NCBI GenBank assembly: GCA_023424475.1
Contig: JAFADX010000371.1
Span: 1 to 10,077 of the forward strand
Direction: 5' to 3'
DNA from: Pseudomonadota bacterium
Lineage (GTDB): Bacteria > Pseudomonadota > Alphaproteobacteria > Acetobacterales > Acetobacteraceae
Length of the DNA: 10,077 bases
Shown here piece by piece: positions 1 to 6,169 of the stretch. Both the position numbers and the translations under genes were made by a program. Each line of letters begins with the position of its first letter. Positions within the stretch are counted from its first letter, which is position 1. The notes beneath the pieces are model-generated. The model searched no databases. It saw nothing but the letters and a program-made list of their open reading frames with translations, and was not told the DNA's origin.

Positions 1-678
1 GCCCGCCGCGGGCCCGCCGCGGCGCGCCAGCACGTTGTCCCGCGCCGCGCGCGCCGCTGCCGGATGCCGGTCGGGCCGCAGCGCATTCGGCCGCCGCGCC
101 AGCGCCACCAGCAATGCCGATTCCGCCGTGTCGAGCTGCGTCGCCGGCCGTCCGAACCAGGTCAGGCTGCCGGCGCGGATGCCCTCGATGTTGCCGCCCT
201 GCGGCGCCAGCGTCAGCCAGATGCCGAGGATCTCGTCCTTGCTGAAGCGGGCTTCGAGCTGGAAGGCGCGGAAGATCTCGATGACCTTGGAACGCAGCGT
301 GCGCGGCCGCGGCTCCAGCAGCCGCGCGGCCTGCATCGTCAGCGTCGATCCGCCGGAGACCACGCGGCCCGCGCGGATCCACTGGGCGGCGGCGCGCAGC
401 AGCGCCAGGGGATCGACGCCGGGATGGGACCGGAAGCGGCGGTCCTCGGACGCGATCAGCAGGTCCACCAGCTGCGGCGCGACGTCGGCTGGCATGGTGC
501 GCAGGCGCCAGTAGCCGCCCGGGGCGGGCAGCACCGACAGCGTGCGGCCCTCGCGGTCGAGCACCTCGACGCCCGCAGCGTTCAGCCGTGTGAGGTCGGG
601 TGGGAAGGCACGGTCGAGGGCGAAGGGTGTCGCGATGGCAGCGAGCGCCACCGCGGCCACCGCCAGGCGCCCGATCAC
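1..678 (-). CDS. pbpC: Penicillin-binding protein 1C, N-terminal part (GT51 transglycosylase), cut by left edge
   Basis: Bifunctional murein polymerase: the N-terminal GT51 domain polymerises lipid II into glycan strands, and the transpeptidase domain would lie beyond the window. I translated 226 codons by hand. A short tail is followed by a membrane anchor (about residues 5-21, LAVAAVALAAIATPFAL). GT51 motif 1 is SEDRRFRSHPG at 77-87 with catalytic Glu78. Motif 2 is GGSTLTMQ at 109-116. Motif 3 is the RSKVIE segment near 129-134, followed by LEARFSKDEIL at 141-151. The LTLAPQGGNIEGIRAGS segment at 155-171 and a WFGR near 174 are of the PBP1C type rather than the PBP1A/1B type. The start is the GTG at 678, which leaves a minimal cytoplasmic tail. 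There is no in-frame ATG upstream, and the frame stays open back past the previous stop, so TTG at 723 is an alternative. Its neighbour upstream on the same strand is the alpha-2-macroglobulin gene, the usual partner. A weak GCGGA is the only Shine-Dalgarno-like sequence. Confidence 0.93.
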   Translation of the reverse strand, partial: MIGRLAVAAVALAAIATPFALDRAFPPDLTRLNAAGVEVLDREGRTLSVLPAPGGYWRLRTMPADVAPQLVDLLIASEDRRFRSHPGVDPLALLRAAAQWIRAGRVVSGGSTLTMQAARLLEPRPRTLRSKVIEIFRAFQLEARFSKDEILGIWLTLAPQGGNIEGIRAGSLTWFGRPATQLDTAESALLVALARRPNALRPDRHPAAARAARDNVLARRGGPAAG

Positions 679-687
679 TCCGCGCGA

Positions 688-741
688 CTGGAGGGGCGCT
701 GCCCCTCCAGGCCTCCCCGCCAAAGGAGTGAGGGCCTTTGG
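688..741 (+). repeat. REP-like unit A (left arm of the inverted pair)
   Basis: The outer hairpin has a perfect 10-bp stem, 688-697 paired with 701-710, around a 3-nt loop GCT. The inner hairpin has a 7-bp stem, CCAAAGG at 720-726 with CCTTTGG at 735-741, and an 8-nt loop. The outer stem ends only 9 nt before the pbpC GTG at 678, so in the minus-strand mRNA it sits where a ribosome binding site would normally be. Confidence 0.8.
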
Positions 742-764
742 GAACCGTCGCTTGCAGATGGTGT

Positions 765-818
765 CCAGAGGCCTTTCGGCCTCTGGCGGGGTGATGCGGA
801 GGGGCAGCGCCCCTCCGC
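765..818 (-). repeat. REP-like unit B (right arm, inverted copy of unit A)
   Basis: The inner hairpin has a 9-bp stem, CCAGAGGCC at 765-773 with GGCCTCTGG at 778-786, and tetraloop TTTC. The outer hairpin has a 10-bp stem, 796-805 with 809-818, and loop AGC. Stem positions differ from unit A by compensatory changes (CCAAAGG versus CCAGAGG, with their partners), so base pairing rather than sequence looks conserved. The unit lies 17 bp after the macroglobulin stop codon in the direction of transcription. Confidence 0.78.
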
Positions 819-835
819 CTCCCCACCGTGCCTCG

Positions 836-3800
836 TCACGGCAGCACCGAGATCCGCGCCGTGTTCTGCCGCGCGAAGATCCCCGGCCGGTACATGTCCT
901 GCGCCTCGCCGCCCGGCAGCTCGAAGCTGCCCGGCGTCACCGCGCGCAGCCGCACCGCGACGCGCGCGAAGGGCCGCTGCGGCGTCAGCGTGACCGCGGC
1001 GGCATAGCGGTCGTCCAGCGCCGGCTGGCTGTCCACCCCGGTCAGCGTGCCGAGCCACGGCATGCCGGCGATGTTCCCCGACGGCAGGCGGGAGGCGATC
1101 TCCCACCCCGCCGGCAGCCCGTGGATGATCATCGCCTCGTGCCGGTCGTTGGTCTCCGCGCGCAGCTCGATGAGCAGCACGAAGGACGTGTTCTGCCGCA
1201 GCTGGTCGAGGTCGAGCGGCTGCCCGTCCAGCGCGAAGAAGCGGCGCGTGATGCGCAGGCCCTCGCGCGCCGCGGGCAGCGGGTCGCGAGGGATGCCGTT
1301 GATCGACACCGAGGCCCAGACCGGCGCGATGCCCAGGTTGCGCGCGGTGCCCGGCCCCGTCAGCGGCATCGCCACCACCGGCTGCACCGCCAGCGCGGAG
1401 CCGTTCACCGCGACATGCGCCGCGCGCGTGCCCTGGCCCAGCAGCTGCGCGGCGAGGACCGCCCAGGCCTGTTCCTGCGTGCTGGCCCGCTGCGGCGTGA
1501 ACTCGGCGCCGGGCAGGACCTGCATCGCCTGGTTCAGGCGGTCCTGCATGACGCCGCTCTCGCGCAGCAGCGCGGCGGTGGCGAGCGCGTCGCGCGCCGC
1601 GCTGCCGTAGTCGAAGCCCCAGAACCGCCGCCCCGTCGAGGTCAGCGCCGAGGAGAAGGCGAGCTGCGCCCGCTGCGTGTCCCCGGCGCGCGCGAAGGTG
1701 GCGGCGAGCTGCGCCCGCGAGATCTGCGTCGGCATCTCGTTGAGCTGCTCCATCAGCCGGCGCGCCGCGCCGAGGCGCGGCTGGCCCGCCAGCGACAGGG
1801 CGTAGAGGCGATAGGCCTGCGCCGCGCGCTCCTCCGGCGTGTCGGCCGCGGTGTCCTCGATCGCGTCGTCGAGGAAGCGCAGCGCCTCCCGCAGCGCGCC
1901 CTCGGGCACCGTGGCGCCCGCGGTGCGCGCGCGGATCAGCGCCTCGACCGCATAGGGCGTCAGCCATTGCTGCGCCTCCCCGCTCGCGCTCCACATCGAG
2001 AAGGACCCGTCGAAGCGCTGGCGGTCGAGTACCGCATCCACCGCGCGCTGCAGCCGCGCGGCCCGGTCGGGGGCGCCTTCCTCGGCGAGCCCGGCCGCGA
2101 GCGCGAGCGCCCGCGAGGCCGATTGTTCGAGGCAATGGAGCGGGAATTCCTCCACCGCCCGCAGCATGCCCGCGGCGTCGTAGCGCACCGCCGCGCCGAA
2201 GGAGGCGGTGGCGCGCCAGGCATTGCGCACATAGCGGTCGATCGGTGGGTTGAGCGGCATCTCGACGCCCGGCGGCAGCTCGGAGCCCGCCACCTCCGTC
2301 ACCCGCGCGCGGGAGGAACGGATGGTGATCCGGCTCTGGCGCTCGACGCGGAAGCCGCCGGGGCCGGTGACGGCGAGATGCAGCGTGCCCTCGCCGCCCT
2401 CGGTCGCGCGCAGCGTGGTGAAGGGCTGCGCGCGCGCGCCGGTGGCGAGCGTCGCCGCCAGCCGCCTCGGGCCTTCGATCGTGAGGCCGCCGCCCGCGCT
2501 CAGCTCCGCCGCGATCTCGCCCTGCGGCAATTCGATGTTGTGCAGCAGGACCGAGATGCGCGCCTCGTCGCCGGGGGCGAGGAAGCGCGGCAGCAGCGCC
2601 TCCGCCACCACCTGGTCGCGCACCGTCAGGGATTTCGATGCCGCGCCGATGCGCGTGCCTTCCCAGGCGACGGCCATCAGCCGCAGCTCGCCGGCGAAGT
2701 CGGGGATGTCGAGCGGCACCATCGCCGTCCCGTCCGGCCCCGCCCGCACCACGCCGGAGAACAGCGAGACGAGGCGCTGCGGCGGCTGCAGCGCGTCCGC
2801 CGCGGCGTCCTCGTCGCCGCCCTGGCGCAGCACCGCGAGCTCGCCTTCCGGCGGGGCGATCAGCCGCCCGTAGTCGTCGCGGATATCGACGCCGAGGCGC
2901 CGGCGGCCGAGGAAATGCGCGCCCGGATCGGGGCTCGCGAAATTCGTCAGTTGCAGGATGCCCTCGTCCACCGCGGCGAGGGTCAGCAGCACCGGGCCCG
3001 AGGCATTGGCGATGCGCACCGGCACCTCGAGCCGCTGGCGCGGCCGCGCCAGCTGCGGCGTGTCGATCGTCACGCCGAGGGTGCGCGGCGCCGGGTCAAT
3101 GCCGAGCCAGGCAAGGCCGAGGCCGCGGCCGGGCTGGCCGTCGCGGCTCTCGCCGGCGCGGAAGACCGTCACGGCGACATAGGCGCCGGGGCCCCAGGCG
3201 GCGTCCACCGGCACCTCGACCTCGGCACCGCCCTGCGGGACCTCGATCTCGCGCAGGCTCACCAGCCGGTCGGAAAGGATCGCGACCGAGGCATGGCCGC
3301 CGAAGGGCGGCGTGATGCGGATGCGCGCCGTGTCGCCCGGCGCATAGGACTGCCGGTCGGCCGCGACGTCCACGCGGTCCGGGACCTCGGCGCTCTCCAC
3401 CCCCGCCCAGCCGGAGCGGAAGCGGATGGAGGTGATGCCGAGGCCGCTGGCATCGCTCACCTCCAGCCGGTAGCGGCCGAAGGGCAGGGAGCGGGCGAAG
3501 CGGCCGCGCTGCTGCGCGGTGACGCGGATCTCCTGCGAGTCCACGGGCTCGTCGCGCCACACCGTCTCCCAGCGCGCGATCGACCCGCGCACGACGATGC
3601 GCCAGTTCGGCCGTTCGCGGACCAGGCGGACGCGCAGCGTGCCGGGCACGGCGCGGCCTTCGGGCGAGACGGCGGCGAGGTCGAAGGCGGCCTCCGCGCC
3701 CGCGTCGATGGCATCGCCCTCGAAGGCGGGCTTCACGGCGACCAGCGTGCCGCGCGCGCGCACGGGCACGGTGAAGCGGGTGCGCGTCTCGCGCCCGCCC

Positions 3801-5941
3801 GGCTCGCTGACGGAGACCGTGACCTCCCCCTTCACCGGGCGCGTGGTGTCGGGCGCCTGCGGCAGGTCGAGCGTCAGGGTGGTGCGGCCCTGGTCGTCGG
3901 TTTCCGGGATCTGGAACGTCAGCAGGTCGGGGGCGAATTGCTCCTGCGCCAGGCCGAAGCGCCAGCCGCGCCAGCCGGGGAAGGGTTCGGGATCGGTCAG
4001 CAGGCGCATCTCGGCCTGGCCGGAGAGGCCCGAGCCCGGCGCGCCGTAGAGGAAGCGCGCGACGACCGGCACCTCGAGCCCCTGGGGACCGGGCACCAGC
4101 GGTCCGGGGGCGGGCCCGGCGGTCACCGCCAGCCGCTCGGGCAGGAAGGCTTCCACGCGGAAGGTGGTGCGGCCGACCGGCGGGGCGTCGGGGTCGGTCA
4201 GTGCCTCGAGCGTCCAGGCGCCGAAGGGCGCGCCGGCCGACAGGCGCAGCGGCCAGTAGATGGCGCCGCCCTCCTGGCGCGGCGGCACGATCTCCTGCGC
4301 GACCTGGCCGTTGGGGCGGCGCAGGCGCAGGCGGATCGGCAGGTCGAGCGGCCGGCCCGCGGGGTCGCGGATCAGCGCGGCGGCGTTGACCGTCTCGCCC
4401 GGGCGGTAGATGCCGCGGTCGAGCCACAGGAAGGCATCGACCGGCCCGGGATGCGGCTGGCCGGTGGCGCCGCGGTCCGACAGGTCGAAGGATGCCGCCT
4501 CCAGCGAGAGCGAGGCGAGGTCGCCGCTCGTCTCGGCATGGACCGCGACGGGCGCCAGCGGCCCGGTGCCGCGCATCAGCGCCATCGGGAAGCGGGCGAG
4601 CCCGTCGGAATCGGTGCGGGCCTCGGCCAGGATCTCGTTGTTGCGCGCCATCAGCATGACGCGCAGGCCGGGCGTGGCGGTGGCGGATTGCAGGCTGCGC
4701 GCCTGCACCGCGAGGCCATCGGCGCCGCGCCAGGCGGTCAGCCCGATATCGGTGACGAAGAAGGGCAGCGCTGCCCGTTCCGCGCCGCCGCGGCGGCCAT
4801 CCTCCTGGCTCAGCACCAGCAGGTAGGCGCCGGGGGCGGCGTTGCGCAGCACGTCCGGCAGCGGCAGGACCGAACGGTGGGTGCGGTTGGGCTCGACCCG
4901 CTGCAGTTCGGCGCGGCCTTCCCAGAGGATCCGGCCCATATCCTCGCTGATCGAGGAGGCGGACCAGGGTCCCAGCGCCTCGCCCGGCGTCCAGTCGCGG
5001 CCCATCGGCACCAGGTTGCGCTCGGCGACCCGCACCAGGCGCATCGCCATGCTGGTCACGTTGACCGTGGCGACGCCGATCCGGGCCTCCTGCCCGCGCG
5101 GGAGGATGAAGGAGGATGTGTCGAAGGCGATGCGCGGGTCGCGGTTCGGCATGGCGATCGCGACGGGCGTGTCCTGGCGCAGGTTCTGCCGGCCTTCGCC
5201 GGGCAGGCCGGCGCGCAGGATCAGCCGCGTCGAAGTGCCCCAGGGCAGGCCGGCGACGCAGAGGACGTCGCCCTCGCGCTGGACGGCGAGGGAGGGGATC
5301 GGCGGATCGGCGCGGATCCAGTCGCCGGGGTTCCAGTCCGTCCGGCGGGCCGGCGGGTTGGTGAAGGTGATGCAGGCGCGGGCGGGGTCGGCGTCGGGCT
5401 CGGTGGCGACGCGGCGGACCAGCATCCCGGCGGCGCGGCGAGCGGCCTCCAGCCGGTCGCGGTTCTCCTGGCTGTCCGAGCGTTCGAGGATGGCTTCGAG
5501 CGCCTCGATCTGCTGCACGGGGCGGTCGAGGCGTTGCAGAGCCTCGGAGAGGACGAGCAGCGGGGCGATCTCGGGCTCGCCATAGGACGCGAGCTGGAAG
5601 GCGCGCCAGCCCGCCTGCAGGGCGCGCCGGTTGTTGGGGGGCTGGCGACGGAGCTGCGCCTGGGCCAGGGCGAGCCAGTGGTTGCCGTTCGACTGGCCCA
5701 TGCCGATGCGTTCTTCCCACGCGGTCGCGGCGGCGGCGTAGTCGCCGCGGCCTTCCGCCTGGGTCGCGCGCAGCTCGGCGGCCGCGCGCTGCTGCGGGCT
5801 GGCGCCGGCGGGGAAACGCTGCTGCATCTCCCGCTGGTAGGCGCCGGCGTCGCGGCTGAGCCCGGGCAGGTCGAAGGTCTGCGCCACCGCCATGCCGGGC
5901 AGGGTGAAGGCGAGCAGGAGCAGCAGGCGGATGAGGCGCAT
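836..5941 (-). CDS. Bacterial alpha-2-macroglobulin family protease inhibitor (thioester type)
   Basis: Large periplasmic protease trap, the counterpart of E. coli YfhM: cleavage of a bait segment exposes a thioester that covalently captures the protease. The 1701-aa chain begins MRLIRLLLLLAF with a signal peptide and a probable SPase I site AVA|QT (18-20|21). There is no lipobox cysteine, unlike YfhM. Residues about 30-175 are helical and TPR-like. The next section carries Cys190 and Cys228, probably a disulfide. Macroglobulin domains follow, with the family hallmark YRPGETV at 512-518 and AVDEGILQL at 990-998. A flexible acidic stretch (about 1028-1056, GGDEDAAADALQPPQ) is a possible bait region. 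The thioester domain has HCLEQ with Cys1270, Glu1272 and Gln1273. I see only these three cysteines. The ATG at 5941 is preferred because the GTG at 5983 adds 14 polar residues before the signal peptide. The expected partner pbpC lies downstream on the same strand. A CRP-type palindrome lies upstream. The family call is firm; the bait position is inferred. Confidence 0.95.
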   Translation of the reverse strand: MRLIRLLLLLAFTLPGMAVAQTFDLPGLSRDAGAYQREMQQRFPAGASPQQRAAAELRATQAEGRGDYAAAATAWEERIGMGQSNGNHWLALAQAQLRRQPPNNRRALQAGWRAFQLASYGEPEIAPLLVLSEALQRLDRPVQQIEALEAILERSDSQENRDRLEAARRAAGMLVRRVATEPDADPARACITFTNPPARRTDWNPGDWIRADPPIPSLAVQREGDVLCVAGLPWGTSTRLILRAGLPGEGRQNLRQDTPVAIAMPNRDPRIAFDTSSFILPRGQEARIGVATVNVTSMAMRLVRVAERNLVPMGRDWTPGEALGPWSASSISEDMGRILWEGRAELQRVEPNRTHRSVLPLPDVLRNAAPGAYLLVLSQEDGRRGGAERAALPFFVTDIGLTAWRGADGLAVQARSLQSATATPGLRVMLMARNNEILAEARTDSDGLARFPMALMRGTGPLAPVAVHAETSGDLASLSLEAASFDLSDRGATGQPHPGPVDAFLWLDRGIYRPGETVNAAALIRDPAGRPLDLPIRLRLRRPNGQVAQEIVPPRQEGGAIYWPLRLSAGAPFGAWTLEALTDPDAPPVGRTTFRVEAFLPERLAVTAGPAPGPLVPGPQGLEVPVVARFLYGAPGSGLSGQAEMRLLTDPEPFPGWRGWRFGLAQEQFAPDLLTFQIPETDDQGRTTLTLDLPQAPDTTRPVKGEVTVSVSEPGGRETRTRFTVPVRARGTLVAVKPAFEGDAIDAGAEAAFDLAAVSPEGRAVPGTLRVRLVRERPNWRIVVRGSIARWETVWRDEPVDSQEIRVTAQQRGRFARSLPFGRYRLEVSDASGLGITSIRFRSGWAGVESAEVPDRVDVAADRQSYAPGDTARIRITPPFGGHASVAILSDRLVSLREIEVPQGGAEVEVPVDAAWGPGAYVAVTVFRAGESRDGQPGRGLGLAWLGIDPAPRTLGVTIDTPQLARPRQRLEVPVRIANASGPVLLTLAAVDEGILQLTNFASPDPGAHFLGRRRLGVDIRDDYGRLIAPPEGELAVLRQGGDEDAAADALQPPQRLVSLFSGVVRAGPDGTAMVPLDIPDFAGELRLMAVAWEGTRIGAASKSLTVRDQVVAEALLPRFLAPGDEARISVLLHNIELPQGEIAAELSAGGGLTIEGPRRLAATLATGARAQPFTTLRATEGGEGTLHLAVTGPGGFRVERQSRITIRSSRARVTEVAGSELPPGVEMPLNPPIDRYVRNAWRATASFGAAVRYDAAGMLRAVEEFPLHCLEQSASRALALAAGLAEEGAPDRAARLQRAVDAVLDRQRFDGSFSMWSASGEAQQWLTPYAVEALIRARTAGATVPEGALREALRFLDDAIEDTAADTPEERAAQAYRLYALSLAGQPRLGAARRLMEQLNEMPTQISRAQLAATFARAGDTQRAQLAFSSALTSTGRRFWGFDYGSAARDALATAALLRESGVMQDRLNQAMQVLPGAEFTPQRASTQEQAWAVLAAQLLGQGTRAAHVAVNGSALAVQPVVAMPLTGPGTARNLGIAPVWASVSINGIPRDPLPAAREGLRITRRFFALDGQPLDLDQLRQNTSFVLLIELRAETNDRHEAMIIHGLPAGWEIASRLPSGNIAGMPWLGTLTGVDSQPALDDRYAAAVTLTPQRPFARVAVRLRAVTPGSFELPGGEAQDMYRPGIFARQNTARISVLP

Positions 5942-6020
5942 GGCGGTTCCCGGGTCCTCGGCGTGGGGCCGGGAGGATGGCACGGCCCGGGTGCCGAGTG
6001 CACGCCGCCCCGCGCCGCGA

Positions 6021-6036
6021 TGTGAAGCAGCTCACA
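6021..6036. promoter_or_regulatory. CRP-type operator TGTGA-N6-TCACA upstream of the macroglobulin gene
   Basis: TGTGA (6021-6025), AGCAGC, TCACA (6032-6036) matches all ten conserved positions of the classical CRP-family half-sites. Its centre (6028.5) lies about 87 bp before the macroglobulin ATG at 5941, a usual distance for activation of a promoter inside this gap. I cannot recognise convincing -10 and -35 elements. Assuming 70% GC and independent bases, such a match is expected well under once per 100 windows. Which CRP/FNR-family protein binds it, and whether it activates or represses, is unknown. Confidence 0.55.
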
Positions 6037-6047
6037 CGAATGGGATG

Positions 6048-6066
6048 GGCCGGCGAAGGCCCGGCC
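6048..6066. other. GC-rich inverted repeat in the macroglobulin upstream region
   Basis: GGCCGG at 6048-6053 pairs with CCGGCC at 6061-6066 around a 7-nt loop. It lies 11 bp upstream of the CRP-type palindrome relative to the macroglobulin gene. No T-run follows on either strand, so it is not a canonical intrinsic terminator. Short GC palindromes are frequent by chance at this base composition. Confidence 0.3.
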
Positions 6067-6091
6067 TGGAGCAGATCCCGAACAGGGGGAA

Positions 6092-6107
6092 TCACCTGAG
6101 CGGGTGA
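6092..6107. other. Inverted repeat TCACC-N6-GGTGA
   Basis: TCACC at 6092-6096 and GGTGA at 6103-6107 form a 5-bp palindrome with a 6-nt spacer. It could be a regulator site or a weak hairpin in the gap between the amidohydrolase and macroglobulin genes. The GGTGA half-site recurs in the hairpin at 6143-6160; the two centres are 52 bp apart. Confidence 0.3.
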
Positions 6108-6142
6108 AGATGCTCGCAAAAACAAATACCTGGGGCGTTGGT

Positions 6143-6160
6143 GGTGAACGCAAGTTCACC
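6143..6160 (-). terminator. Hairpin after the amidohydrolase stop: possible terminator or palindromic repeat
   Basis: GGTGAAC (6143-6149) and GTTCACC (6154-6160) form a perfect 7-bp stem with a 4-nt loop, TTGC on the minus strand. It begins 9 nt after the TAG stop of the amidohydrolase (6170-6172), the usual place for a terminator of the CoA-transferase/amidohydrolase operon. The only T-rich stretch (about 6116-6125 on the minus strand) begins about 17 nt past the stem, so this is not a textbook intrinsic terminator. A repeated palindromic element or a regulator operator are alternatives. Confidence 0.45.
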
Positions 6161-6169
6161 GGAAATGCT

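Larger units (their letters stand above)
688..818. repeat. REPIN-like element: two REP-type hairpin units in inverted orientation
   Basis: The gap between the macroglobulin stop and the pbpC start (679-835) is almost filled by four hairpins with a mirror-like layout. The two outer hairpins share a 19-nt core, GGAGGGGCGCTGCCCCTCC at 690-708. Its exact reverse complement is at 798-816. The two inner hairpins (720-741 and 765-786) also correspond: read inward, each unit goes outer hairpin, CCCCGCCA, AAGG- or GAGG-type inner hairpin, then GGAAC or GGAC. About 23 bp of unpaired spacer (742-764) separates them. This is the arrangement of REP doublets (REPINs/BIMEs), mobilised in other bacteria by RAYT transposases; no transposase is in the window. 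The element would be transcribed in the macroglobulin-pbpC mRNA and could act as a stabiliser, attenuator or processing site. The structure is seen directly; mobility and function are inferred. Confidence 0.82.

Noticed and set aside
5941..5983. GTG at 5983 as the macroglobulin start
   Set aside because: It would place 14 polar residues in front of a complete signal peptide that starts at the ATG at 5941.
542..6025. Plus-strand open frame of about 1827 codons opposite the macroglobulin gene
   Set aside because: It lies antisense to a gene with clear family motifs. Its product is a low-complexity Arg/Gly/Ala/His-rich chain with no domain. Long stop-free antisense frames are expected at this GC content.
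3096..6125. Minus-strand frame of about 1009 codons overlapping the macroglobulin gene
   Set aside because: Same-strand shifted frame of a real gene; Arg/Pro-rich with no recognisable motifs.
6116..6130. A/T-rich stretch as the U-tract of a terminator or as a promoter box
   Set aside because: It is too far from the 6143-6160 stem for a canonical terminator, and I found no well-spaced -35/-10 pair that includes it.
6147..6156. GAAC-N4-GTTC as a LexA/SOS box
   Set aside because: This layout resembles the Gram-positive LexA site, whereas alphaproteobacterial LexA is known for direct GTTC-N7-GTTC sites. The flanking stem bases fit a hairpin better, and no SOS gene is adjacent.
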